Positions 52,609 through 61,155 of a stretch of 64,000 bases of DNA are shown one piece after another (position 1 is the stretch's first letter; each line of letters begins with the position of its first letter). The notes beneath the pieces are model-generated. The model ran no database searches, was not told the DNA's origin, and saw only the letters and a program-made list of their open reading frames with translations. Made by a program: the position numbers and the translations under genes. Source of the DNA: an uncultured Flavobacteriales bacterium (GTDB lineage Bacteria; Bacteroidota; Bacteroidia; Flavobacteriales; JBLHRE01); NCBI GenBank assembly GCA_937139155.1, contig CAKZPI010000034.1:124001-188000 (forward strand). The letters run 5' to 3'.

Positions 52609-53910
52609 TTAAACCTTGCGAACAATAAGAGGCCGTTTCCCTCGGTTCGTTTTAAGAATTTCACCTACTTGGTTTATTGAGGTATTGATGTTTTCACCAA
52701 GTCGGTTATCAATATGATCTTTTATCATATTGGCCTCATTCAACGCTTCATTTGTTCGACCTGTAAACTGTATTGTGATTTCATTCTCGCCCAATTGTTT
52801 GATTTGAAGGTCTCCAACATCTTTTAGGTCACGTAGAAAGCCCGCCAACTGGGTTGCTTGAAGTTTATCACCCTTGCTATTGGATAAAAAATCCTGGGTT
52901 CGCCCATGGAGTTCCGAAATGATTTTGGTGCTCCTTCCACAAGCACATGGCTTATCTGATAGTACAGCTACATCTCCTAAAGCATACCTTATAAATGGCA
53001 TGGCAAAATTATCAAGGTCTGTGACCACAACCTTGCCAGGCTTACCTATAACAGCGTTCCCTTCATCATCTAAGGTTTCGACAATTACATGTTCTTCCAC
53101 AATATGAAGATTTTGGTGCTCACACTCATAGGCTATTGAACCAATTTCATTGCTCCCATAATAAGTATAAACCTTTCCAGAGTAATGGTTCTCCAAGGCA
53201 TTGCGTTGATGTGGGTAAAGCATCTCCCCAGTAGAAACAATAACAGGAATTTTTATTTTGTTTTTAATGTTAAATCGGCCGATGGATTCAAGCAGGCCGG
53301 TGGCAAACCCCTCAATGGCCTTTGGTTGAAATCTGGCAAGCATTTTTGAAATTTTGCCAGTTGCTCTTTCATTGCTAGGAAATGCATCCCCCATCCGCTT
53401 ATTGGCAATAAACATCCTAAATCGGCCTTTTAAAGAGGTAACCCCAAAAGCGTATAGAAAAACCACCCTGTCAGAAGGCTTTATTCCCCAGCTCAATCTG
53501 GCCCTGTGTAGGGCCGCTTTATTAATTGAATTGCAATTGTAACTTCGCCGTATGGAAAGGGGCTCTCCAGTTGTTCCTCCAGTTCGTGCTTTTAGAAAAT
53601 TGGTGATTTTCGGTGAATAAACCCGGTTTCCATTTTCTCGAATAACCTGCTTGGTTAAAACAGGCAAGCCCTTTAACATGCCTTGGACATCTAAATTTGA
53701 ACTTAATACGTCCTCTTTTATGACATCAGACCAGTAGGGAATGTCTTTTTGGGCCATTTCCAGCAAGCGCTTCATTTTATTTTTCTGCAATTCCTCCAGA
53801 CTTGGCTTACTTATAAACTCTGAAGTTTTAAGCTCCTTTAAGTTTTTATAAACCCCCTTGATATCACTCGGATCCAGGATGGCAAGAAAAAATCGCTCCT
53901 TTATATTCAT
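52609..53910 (-). CDS. PaaK/CapK-like adenylate-forming enzyme
   Basis: The 433-residue protein belongs to the phenylacetate-CoA ligase-like family often found in capsule loci (CapK). The phosphate-binding loop is RTGGTTGEPLSIRR (about 110-123). The adenine/acid-binding YYGSNEIGSIAYEC follows, with a zinc-site-like CACGRSTK and a C-terminal domain with GRTQDFL. It would activate a carboxylic acid for transfer, possibly by one of the GNAT-like neighbours. Overlap with the Wzy-like gene is 4 nt. Confidence 0.85.
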   Translation of the reverse strand: MNIKERFFLAILDPSDIKGVYKNLKELKTSEFISKPSLEELQKNKMKRLLEMAQKDIPYWSDVIKEDVLSSNLDVQGMLKGLPVLTKQVIRENGNRVYSPKITNFLKARTGGTTGEPLSIRRSYNCNSINKAALHRARLSWGIKPSDRVVFLYAFGVTSLKGRFRMFIANKRMGDAFPSNERATGKISKMLARFQPKAIEGFATGLLESIGRFNIKNKIKIPVIVSTGEMLYPHQRNALENHYSGKVYTYYGSNEIGSIAYECEHQNLHIVEEHVIVETLDDEGNAVIGKPGKVVVTDLDNFAMPFIRYALGDVAVLSDKPCACGRSTKIISELHGRTQDFLSNSKGDKLQATQLAGFLRDLKDVGDLQIKQLGENEITIQFTGRTNEALNEANMIKDHIDNRLGENINTSINQVGEILKTNRGKRPLIVRKV

Positions 53911-55271
53911 AAAACTAAATCTGTTTTTCTTTTTAATGGCATCCTTTTAGGTTTCTGTAATCCTCCTTTCCTTTTTTTTAGATCTAAATCCCAAAGGGGA
54001 TAAATCAGGCCTAAGACTACCCAAAAGGTTCGGTCATCAGGCATGATCAAGCCTCCCCCAGTACCCATAACCAAAAAAGAAACCAGCATGCCAAAAAGTA
54101 AGGAAAGACCAAGCTTGATGTTGGGTTCAAGTACCAAATGAATACATTTATAAGAGCGTAGCAGGCCCCATACAATTAGCCAGGTGAAGGTGAAAAAGCC
54201 TAATAAACCCGTTTCACCAACTATTACGCTTACGGTGTCGTGAGCGCCAAGACCTCCGGACTCTTCCCTAGTTCGATTTAAGCCAACACCGAATAATGGA
54301 TAATCATCTAAAAAACCAATGGCCTGAATTTGCTGGTTCTGAGTATAATCCAACCTTGATGAGGCCCGTTCTGCAATGTATTCATCTCCCCCTTTACCCA
54401 TGAAGAGCCTTGCTTTCACTTGGTCCGGAACGAACTGAAAGGCACCAATAGATAAAACCATAAAACCTAGGCTTAAGAGGACAAGTTTTTTCCTGAACCC
54501 GGCCTTTAGCTTTCGAAACCCGAAAAAGGCCAGAAAAAACAGAACTATTGCAACCCCATAGAAATTTGTTCTGGAGCCTGATAGCACCAAGCCGACCAAA
54601 CATACACTTAAAAAAACCCAGGTCAGTAGGTTATTCTGTTTTTCACTCCGGGAAATAAACAGTAAAATGCCGGCAAACACCCCATTTCTAGCCACAATAC
54701 CAAGGGAGTTTGGGTTACCTCCAATCGTACTTGCACGTGCGGATTCAGCGGTTAAATCTGTAGGTGCCTCCGCCCCAAAAAACGTATACAAATCAATGCC
54801 GAATGTGAAAAAAAAGGCTGGAATACAGGCGATACAACTTGCGATAGCCATTGCGAAAGCAAGGATGCGGATGTCTTTTTTTTCTTGAATCAGGTTTTCA
54901 GTCATTAAAGCAAGAACCCCCATCAATAAAAAGGTAAAGGCTCCTGCCAAAGCCAGCTCCCCTGAATTAACCGGATACCAATACAAGGCTGACATAAAAA
55001 TTGCGGCTAGAAATGGCCATACATTTCTTAACAACCTTGATCGAGCAAGTTTTTGAAACCGTCGTTTATTCACAACCAAATGACCCAACCAGATCAACAT
55101 GGTTAAAATCCCTACAATTCTACCAATGGTTAAGCCTCCCAAATCAGGCAATAATGGCCCAATGGGGTTTACGAAAAACACCAAGGCCACGCCCCATATT
55201 GGGTTCATAATCATTTTCCTCAACACGAAAACAACCAAGGGCAGGCCAAAAACAACCGCTAAAATCAGCAT
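53907..55271 (-). CDS. Wzy-like O-antigen polymerase/ligase family protein
   Basis: The 454-residue polytopic protein has about 11-12 membrane segments and the Wzy_C periplasmic loop: LVLSGSRTNFYG and later LFGVGLNRTREESGGLGAHDT. Family members polymerise or ligate lipid-linked repeats. Its position in one operon with a Wzx-like flippase favours polymerase. The C-terminal tail is basic and cytoplasmic (KKRKGGLQKPKRMPLKRK). Confidence 0.88.
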   Translation of the reverse strand: MLILAVVFGLPLVVFVLRKMIMNPIWGVALVFFVNPIGPLLPDLGGLTIGRIVGILTMLIWLGHLVVNKRRFQKLARSRLLRNVWPFLAAIFMSALYWYPVNSGELALAGAFTFLLMGVLALMTENLIQEKKDIRILAFAMAIASCIACIPAFFFTFGIDLYTFFGAEAPTDLTAESARASTIGGNPNSLGIVARNGVFAGILLFISRSEKQNNLLTWVFLSVCLVGLVLSGSRTNFYGVAIVLFFLAFFGFRKLKAGFRKKLVLLSLGFMVLSIGAFQFVPDQVKARLFMGKGGDEYIAERASSRLDYTQNQQIQAIGFLDDYPLFGVGLNRTREESGGLGAHDTVSVIVGETGLLGFFTFTWLIVWGLLRSYKCIHLVLEPNIKLGLSLLFGMLVSFLVMGTGGGLIMPDDRTFWVVLGLIYPLWDLDLKKRKGGLQKPKRMPLKRKTDLVL

Positions 55272-55313
55272 TGATACCTAAGCCTTAAACAAAGTTTATT
55301 TTTCCCTTTCAAA

Positions 55314-56363
55314 TTACAATTGGTAAGATTCAATTATTGGGTCTGCTTTCAAGGCAGATTGAACCATTGATAGGTATTCCTTCGGCTCATCTACCGAGCC
55401 GATTAAGTCCTTTTCTGGGAACAAGTAGGCCCGTACATTTTTCAAGGAATAGATCCGAGATAAATTAAAAAGCGCACTAGAGAAATGTCCTACAAAAAAA
55501 GCAGGTCTAGGTGCATTTAGGAAACAAACTTCCAAAGGCTGGTTAAAATCAACGGTTTTGCAAATTTTTCGAATTTCTGATCGAACAGGTTCTGATTCAC
55601 CCCGGTGATGACCGTAAACGAATTCATGCCCAAGTGCGTTTATATCGGTTGCAATCCTCTCCAATGATTTCAAATAGGGAGCTTGTTTCACTACCCCACG
55701 GTCAATCAAGTTTGACCCTATAAAAAGTACTTGATTTGTGATTTCTTGTTTTTGAACTTTAGATGCAAGCCATACGTATTTATTTGTACGCACAGTATCA
55801 TTTGGCCCTCCATCTACCTTAAAAATCGTGAAAAACTCTAAGCTCTTGGGAGGGCTAATTCCTGGAGTGAACAAACGGTGGTAGAGCAGGTTTTTCAAGA
55901 TGAATTTAAAGGACCGTACATGATAGCTTCTAAAAAAGCCTCCATGCTTTCTTCGCTTTACCAAATTTAAGGTTGGGGTTCCGTCATCGAGAATTACAAC
56001 TTTTTTGAATCTCTTTTTATTTTTTAAATAAAAAGGATAGGTTGTTGTATCAATCAGGTTTCCTGCAATAAGTTGGGATGGCTGAAAATCCTCAAAAGCT
56101 ACTTGAATAAAGTTACGAAATAGACGCCAGTACTCCTTATCATTACCATAGGCCTTCATGTCTTCGATTTCATGAAAATAGGTTTTGACCCAAACCTTAT
56201 TGGCTCCCATCTTATTAAGCTCCTCTATTCCTTTGAAATAAGGGGTGATAGCAACTACACAATCCTCCTCCGGACCGGTTTGATGTACATATTCTACCGC
56301 ATTTAGGTATTGGGTAGGGTTCACTACAATAAATAGGCGTTTAACAGGGCTAGTTGAGGACAT
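55314..56363 (-). CDS. Putative sialyltransferase-like glycosyltransferase (GT52/polysialyltransferase type)
   Basis: The 349-residue GT-B-like protein begins LFIVVNPTQYLNAVEY, typical of polysialyltransferase/GT52-like enzymes. It shows VVILDDGTPTLNLVKR in the first half, a late FVYGHHRGESEPVRSE (catalytic His/Arg-type loop) and APRPAFFVGHFSSALFNLSR, which matches the family's GxxSxxL motif. CMP-sugar donors would fit the cytidylyltransferases nearby. Its start overlaps the upstream dehydrogenase gene by 14 nt. Confidence 0.68.
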   Translation of the reverse strand: MSSTSPVKRLFIVVNPTQYLNAVEYVHQTGPEEDCVVAITPYFKGIEELNKMGANKVWVKTYFHEIEDMKAYGNDKEYWRLFRNFIQVAFEDFQPSQLIAGNLIDTTTYPFYLKNKKRFKKVVILDDGTPTLNLVKRRKHGGFFRSYHVRSFKFILKNLLYHRLFTPGISPPKSLEFFTIFKVDGGPNDTVRTNKYVWLASKVQKQEITNQVLFIGSNLIDRGVVKQAPYLKSLERIATDINALGHEFVYGHHRGESEPVRSEIRKICKTVDFNQPLEVCFLNAPRPAFFVGHFSSALFNLSRIYSLKNVRAYLFPEKDLIGSVDEPKEYLSMVQSALKADPIIESYQL

Positions 56364-57297
56364 TCATTGGGTTTTTATTCTTCAATAAACGTAAAGCATT
56401 CTCTGCGGCTCCCCTGCGTAAATCAAGAATGGAGGATTGGGAGAAATACGAAGAATGAGGATTTATAAGCAACCTTCCTTTTATCCAGTCCTCCTGATTT
56501 CGCCAGGCTTGAATCAAAGGATCCTGCTTTGGGGGCTCTTCTGGTAAAACATCCAAAAATACTTGGCTTATATGCCCGGTTTTCAATGCCTCATACACTG
56601 AATCGGTATTTGCCAATAGTTTACCCCTAGCCGTATTTACCAAAGATGCACCTTCCTTCATTTCATTTAGGAACTTCTCATCAATCAGGCCTCCGGTTTC
56701 TTTTGAGAGCGGACAGTGAACACTAATAATATCTGAGGCATTAAGCATTTCATTTAGTGCCTCATATCTCGTAGCACCTACCACCTTTTCATAACCGCTT
56801 TCTTTGTACGGATCATAAAACAGGGTTTGAAAGCCCAATGCCTTTGCTTTAAGGAGGACACTCGTGCCAATTCGACCGGCCCCCACCACCCCCAATTTGG
56901 TTTGATTAACCCGTTTAATAGAAAGATTTATATTCTCTTGCCACGTTTCTTTATGGTATCGAGCATGAGCATCATAGCTTAAAATACCCCGGGAAATGGC
57001 CATAATAAACGCAATTGCTGTATCCGATACTTCATCAACACCATACGCTGGATTATTACAGGCTATTATTCCTCTTGACTTCAGGTAGGTCAAATCTAGA
57101 TTGTCAAAGCCAACCCCATACCGTTGAACACCCTTAATGTTCTTTAGGTGCCCAATGGTTTTTTCATTAATGGGCAAATGCCAAACCAAAAGAACCTCCG
57201 TTTCTTCAGAGATTTCCATGCCCACAAGGTCTCCTAGAACTTTTTTCTCTTCAATGCCAGGGGAATCAAAATAATCTGTAATTGCAATTTTAGACAT
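56350..57297 (-). CDS. D-isomer 2-hydroxyacid dehydrogenase 1
   Basis: The 315-residue protein has the NAD-binding GVVGAGRIGTSVLLKAKALG (GxGxxG about 147-153). The catalytic triad is present: Arg in LVNTARGKLL, Glu in LDVLPEEPP, His in NPHSSYFSQSS. The start at 57297 (MSKIAITDYFD) leaves 7 nt to the cytidylyltransferase; a longer frame to 57333 would overlap it. Substrate is unknown. A second enzyme of the family is at 62636, also beside a cytidylyltransferase. Confidence 0.9.
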   Translation of the reverse strand: MSKIAITDYFDSPGIEEKKVLGDLVGMEISEETEVLLVWHLPINEKTIGHLKNIKGVQRYGVGFDNLDLTYLKSRGIIACNNPAYGVDEVSDTAIAFIMAISRGILSYDAHARYHKETWQENINLSIKRVNQTKLGVVGAGRIGTSVLLKAKALGFQTLFYDPYKESGYEKVVGATRYEALNEMLNASDIISVHCPLSKETGGLIDEKFLNEMKEGASLVNTARGKLLANTDSVYEALKTGHISQVFLDVLPEEPPKQDPLIQAWRNQEDWIKGRLLINPHSSYFSQSSILDLRRGAAENALRLLKNKNPMNVLN

Positions 57298-57304
57298 GTG
57301 AAAC

Positions 57305-58063
57305 TTAGTTTCGAGTTTCTTGGTTTTCCTCAATTATTTGATTCACGAATTTAGAATACCGAGGGGCTGATGACTTCTTTCCAGCGTTGTATTCTAGTGC
57401 TATTTCAGCCAAAAGAAAATCCTTCTCTTCATCTATATCAATGGCCGCAAATCCTTCTAAGAAGAATGTATTAATCTCCCCACCCAAAACAGCAAAGCCA
57501 TTTTCTTTATAGAAATTCTTAAAAAATTTGCAATCATAAATGGCTATTGAAAAGTTGAGGGCATGAATGGGCTCCAAATCTTGGGTTCTCGGAAGGTGGC
57601 CTTCAGTAGAAAAATTAAGACTGGAACCTTTAAAAAAACAATGTGTTTGTATTGGTTCTGCTGAGATTAAGGTATTGGCGCTACCCTCAGAGTAAGCCTT
57701 CCAAGCTGAGTCTAAATCCTCCGACTTGACAAATGGTGCAGTGGGTGTTATCACAGCTAAGTAATCTACATCCGGGTTACTCTCCATAAAATCAAACAGA
57801 TAATCATCAATCATTGACTGGCTAGTCGCCAATTCTGGCTTTCTTAAATAAAACCCTATCTCATGCTGAGCAGCCAGCCCTTTCCATTCTTCAGCATCTG
57901 AGTTTATGAAAATTGTATTCGACAAAAACTCACTCCCCTTCACTGCCTCAATTGTATGCTCAATCAGCGCCTTATCACCTAGCAATCGCATCCCTTTCAT
58001 AGGGACACGATTACTTCCCTTCCTTGAAGGAATTAAAGTGACAATATTTCCTGTTTTAGCCAT
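57305..58063 (-). CDS. NeuA-like cytidylyltransferase 1
   Basis: Enzymes of this family activate sialic-acid-like sugars with CTP. The 252-residue protein has the N-terminal IPSRKGSNRVPMKGMRLLGD (about 12-31), matching the IPARxGSKxxxxKN signature, the ITPTAPF loop and the late FLEGFAAIDIDEEKDF metal-binding region. Its start overlaps the GAPDH-like gene by 8 nt. The substrate may be a nonulosonate or another acidic sugar, but no NeuB or NeuC is seen in the window. Confidence 0.88.
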   Translation of the reverse strand: MAKTGNIVTLIPSRKGSNRVPMKGMRLLGDKALIEHTIEAVKGSEFLSNTIFINSDAEEWKGLAAQHEIGFYLRKPELATSQSMIDDYLFDFMESNPDVDYLAVITPTAPFVKSEDLDSAWKAYSEGSANTLISAEPIQTHCFFKGSSLNFSTEGHLPRTQDLEPIHALNFSIAIYDCKFFKNFYKENGFAVLGGEINTFFLEGFAAIDIDEEKDFLLAEIALEYNAGKKSSAPRYSKFVNQIIEENQETRN

Positions 58064-59117
58064 TCTGTAAAAGCTTATTTACTAAAGATACCTGGTTTAA
58101 TACCCGTGCGGCATATCCCCATTCATTATCATACCAAAGCACAATTTTCAACATCTTACCCCCAACCACATCGGTCCATCGATGGTCAATTACCGCACCG
58201 AAATCAGCCTTCTTAAAGTCAAGAGAAACCAAGGGTTCCCAGTTGTTATGGATGATAGGCCAATGTTGAGTTTGTTCAAGGTTTTCAAACAAGGAAATCA
58301 CTTCTTCCTTTTGAGTAACCTTATTCAATGAAAACGTTAGGTCAGCACTTCCAACTATTGCCGTTGGTGTGCGATATGAAAAGGATCCGAATTTCTCTTG
58401 GGTTATTCCGTACGATTCAAGGACCTTACATGTTGCAGCAATGGCAGACGTTGGCTTAGGAATCATGTTTCCAATAGCTGAGCGGCCCAAGGCAAAATGG
58501 TGGTAGATCTCACCTGGCACCGACCAAGAGCTGGCAGGGCCATCCATTAAGTTTTGGTAATTAAGCCATGGGTGAAGTGTGGTGCCATAGGCATGGTCTA
58601 TTCCGAACGCATCATTAATGGCCTTAGTAACCGGGGCAATGGCCGTTGCATCACATATACTTGTTGAAATTACATGATGCTTGTCTACATCAATTAAATG
58701 TTCATTTGCCCCCAATACCATTGTAAAGTCAACATCTTTTGGAGAATGGGTAATGAAAACTTTTTTAACTGATTTGTTCTGAATCAACTTCTGGGCATCC
58801 AAAACATTCTGATAAACCCCTGAAGCGTCTATTACAAAATCTACTCCTTGACCAGCCCAATCTACATCAGCAACTGAGGCCTTGTGCGTCACCAAAATTT
58901 TCGAGCCAGAACCTGGGTGTACGAGGTAATCGCCTTCAACCTTATAGGGTTCCGGGAGTCGATCGTATAAGGTGTCATAATTTAAGGTGTATGCAATGTT
59001 TGCATTGTCTGGATTAATGTCATTAATGGCAACCACTTCAAAAACACTTTTATCAAGGTTGTTTCTAAATATCGCTCGACCAATCCGGCCAAACCCGTTT
59101 ATTCCTACTTTAATCAT
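58056..59117 (-). CDS. GAPDH-family dehydrogenase in the polysaccharide locus
   Basis: The 353-residue protein has the Rossmann start MIKVGINGFGRIGRA and the GAPDH fold throughout, ending in WYDNEWGYAARV. The catalytic Cys155 and His182 are kept, but the usual SxSCTTNC loop reads STSICDATAIAP, so the residues after Cys are changed, and TLHPWLNYQNLMDGP replaces the usual HAxTxxQ stretch. This divergence and its place between HAD and cytidylyltransferase genes suggest a different aldehyde substrate than glycolytic glyceraldehyde-3-phosphate. Confidence 0.88.
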   Translation of the reverse strand: MIKVGINGFGRIGRAIFRNNLDKSVFEVVAINDINPDNANIAYTLNYDTLYDRLPEPYKVEGDYLVHPGSGSKILVTHKASVADVDWAGQGVDFVIDASGVYQNVLDAQKLIQNKSVKKVFITHSPKDVDFTMVLGANEHLIDVDKHHVISTSICDATAIAPVTKAINDAFGIDHAYGTTLHPWLNYQNLMDGPASSWSVPGEIYHHFALGRSAIGNMIPKPTSAIAATCKVLESYGITQEKFGSFSYRTPTAIVGSADLTFSLNKVTQKEEVISLFENLEQTQHWPIIHNNWEPLVSLDFKKADFGAVIDHRWTDVVGGKMLKIVLWYDNEWGYAARVLNQVSLVNKLLQNG

Positions 59118-59131
59118 AATTATATTGGTTA

Positions 59132-59758
59132 TTAAATTTTATATGTAATGTCCTCTAAATTTTTAATCAATTTTACATCTTCCTTCCCTTTAAAATAAGC
59201 TTTCCAATTAACAACCTGAGTGAATTCATACATGAATGCGAAATCCGTTTTGATGAGTTGGGAAGTTTCGTAGTCTACCAAGCTGTCCCCGACATAGATA
59301 CAAGGCTGACTTATGGGAATGCTTTGTACGTGCACCTTTTTTGAAACCGGCCCACCGTATACCCGGTCAAAGTATTTAAGCAGTTTGTTTTTTTCAAACA
59401 AGGAATTCACCTCATTCTCAGCTCCGCCAGATAAGGCCCAAATTCTAGCCACCTTTGACCATTTTCTAAGAAAGGCCAGAGCTCCTGGGGTCATCGGTAC
59501 TTCATATAAGGTTTCATGATTTAATTCGTTGTATCGGGCCAGAATTGCCTTTGAATCTTCACTTCCCCTTCCGAAATATTTTTCAATCTTCACTTCACGC
59601 GGCAGTCCATTGTGTTCAATATAATACGAAACAAACTCCTCCTTTTCTTCCGCAGAACAATACCCCTCTACCGCGTCTCCAATATTCCTTTCCTTTAGTG
59701 CATTGGAATCAAACAAAACTCCGTCAACATCTAAAATAATACTTTTATAGACCTTCAT
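59132..59758 (-). CDS. HAD-family phosphatase
   Basis: The 208-residue protein has HAD motif I (ILDVDGVLFDSNAL, about 8-21), motif II (IWALSGGAENEV) and motif IV (IYVGDSLVDYETS), with a helical cap as in the beta-phosphoglucomutase-like subgroup. A phosphatase is expected before CMP transfer in ulosonate-type pathways. The start overlaps the downstream end of the neighbouring gene by 4 nt. Confidence 0.88.
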   Translation of the reverse strand: MKVYKSIILDVDGVLFDSNALKERNIGDAVEGYCSAEEKEEFVSYYIEHNGLPREVKIEKYFGRGSEDSKAILARYNELNHETLYEVPMTPGALAFLRKWSKVARIWALSGGAENEVNSLFEKNKLLKYFDRVYGGPVSKKVHVQSIPISQPCIYVGDSLVDYETSQLIKTDFAFMYEFTQVVNWKAYFKGKEDVKLIKNLEDITYKI

Positions 59759-61155
59759 TTCAAGCCGTTAAGGATTTCAGATACGTTTTTCACAAATCGA
59801 TCCGTCGCCTTACCGTCATTTTTAAAGCACTCCATTTCAACTGCCTCTAGCCGGTTCACCTCATGTAAGGAGGGTTCCTCCAAATATCGATTAATTGCCT
59901 TCTCCAATGACTTCAAGTCCTGAACAACTGCACACCCTCCAAATGAAATAAACTTTTTTAAATGAAGGTATTCCAATAACCTCCTTGCGGATTGCCATTT
60001 CGGGAAATCGGAAATATCAAAAGATGTTAGGATAATTGGGCGGTTTAAATAGGCCGCCTCTATGGAAATGGTTGAACCTGAATTCAGGCAAATGCTAGAA
60101 CCATGAATTAAATTGGAAAGCTTAATCATGTCATCTTGCTTCATGTACCAGGTAAGAAGACTGTTGTCTGAGTCCGGAACATCCAAAGTAACGCGCTTTG
60201 AAGGGAGCTTATTTAGACGTGTTAACCAGGACTGGTCTGAACGGTCGGCCATTAAATTGGCCATATGGGGCCTAATCACCAACTGCATCTCATTACCAAA
60301 CCGGTTATCCTCTACCGCCTTGGCCAACCACTCAACAATATCAATTTCATTGGGTGCATAATAAGAGGCTGACATGGTGAAAAAGAGATAGGGCTTTTTC
60401 GAGTCCAACCCCATTTGATCAAGTAGATTCACCTGAAGCAAGTCACCCTCCCGGACTTGCGCATGAATGTCAAAATGCGTAACACCTGTATTGTAGGTTT
60501 TGGATTCAGGAACCTTATAGTATTCACTCAACTCCTTGTTCATGATTGGCCCCCACGTTAGATACGTGTCTCCTGATACCGGGAAAACCCCTTTAGAGGT
60601 AATATTGTCCCAGCTTAAAATATAGAATGAGCGATGTATGCCCAGCCTTCTTGCCGCCTCTAGCATGCAAATTTCCATTTCATCCACAGGCCGAGTTGAA
60701 ATCAGTAGATCAGCTTCAATTGAGCTTAAAATTCGTACAGCATCAGGTTTATAGTATCCTTTAGCCTCAATCCTATAAAACAATGATTTACCACCTGGAA
60801 CTACTCGAATGAGGGCCCCAGCATAGAAGAAAAGGTAGTTTAAAAGTCTTCTTTTCCAGGTATTTGATTTGGATCGGGTACGCCATAAATGCTTTTCCCA
60901 AAGGGCTGGATTCTTTTTAATGTTCTGATGCACGTGCATCCTAAAAACACTTAGGTGTTGGTCTGAACTGCTTAATGTATAATCATAACCATGGATGGCT
61001 TTTACATCTTGACCCAATTGATTCTGTAAGCTCTCAACCGCATCAGGTTTGGCAACCACATGAACTTCACCAAGTCTACCCAGTTTTTTTAAGAGCCCTG
61101 TTTGGAGCGCTCCACGGGCTGTATGGCCATGAGATATTAAGTATGCAATTTTCAC
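59755..61155 (-). CDS. GT-B-like glycosyltransferase of unclear family
   Basis: The 466-residue protein begins MKIAYLISHGHTARGALQTG. I do not recognise the exact family. The C-terminal half has the GT-B look (FFTMSASYYAPNEID, LVIRPHMANLMADRS, ICLNSGSTISIEAAYLNRPI), close in pattern to CDP-glycerol glycerophosphotransferase- or Kdo-transferase-like proteins. It overlaps the Wzx-like and HAD genes by 4 nt each. Confidence 0.7.
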   Translation of the reverse strand: MKIAYLISHGHTARGALQTGLLKKLGRLGEVHVVAKPDAVESLQNQLGQDVKAIHGYDYTLSSSDQHLSVFRMHVHQNIKKNPALWEKHLWRTRSKSNTWKRRLLNYLFFYAGALIRVVPGGKSLFYRIEAKGYYKPDAVRILSSIEADLLISTRPVDEMEICMLEAARRLGIHRSFYILSWDNITSKGVFPVSGDTYLTWGPIMNKELSEYYKVPESKTYNTGVTHFDIHAQVREGDLLQVNLLDQMGLDSKKPYLFFTMSASYYAPNEIDIVEWLAKAVEDNRFGNEMQLVIRPHMANLMADRSDQSWLTRLNKLPSKRVTLDVPDSDNSLLTWYMKQDDMIKLSNLIHGSSICLNSGSTISIEAAYLNRPIILTSFDISDFPKWQSARRLLEYLHLKKFISFGGCAVVQDLKSLEKAINRYLEEPSLHEVNRLEAVEMECFKNDGKATDRFVKNVSEILNGLK

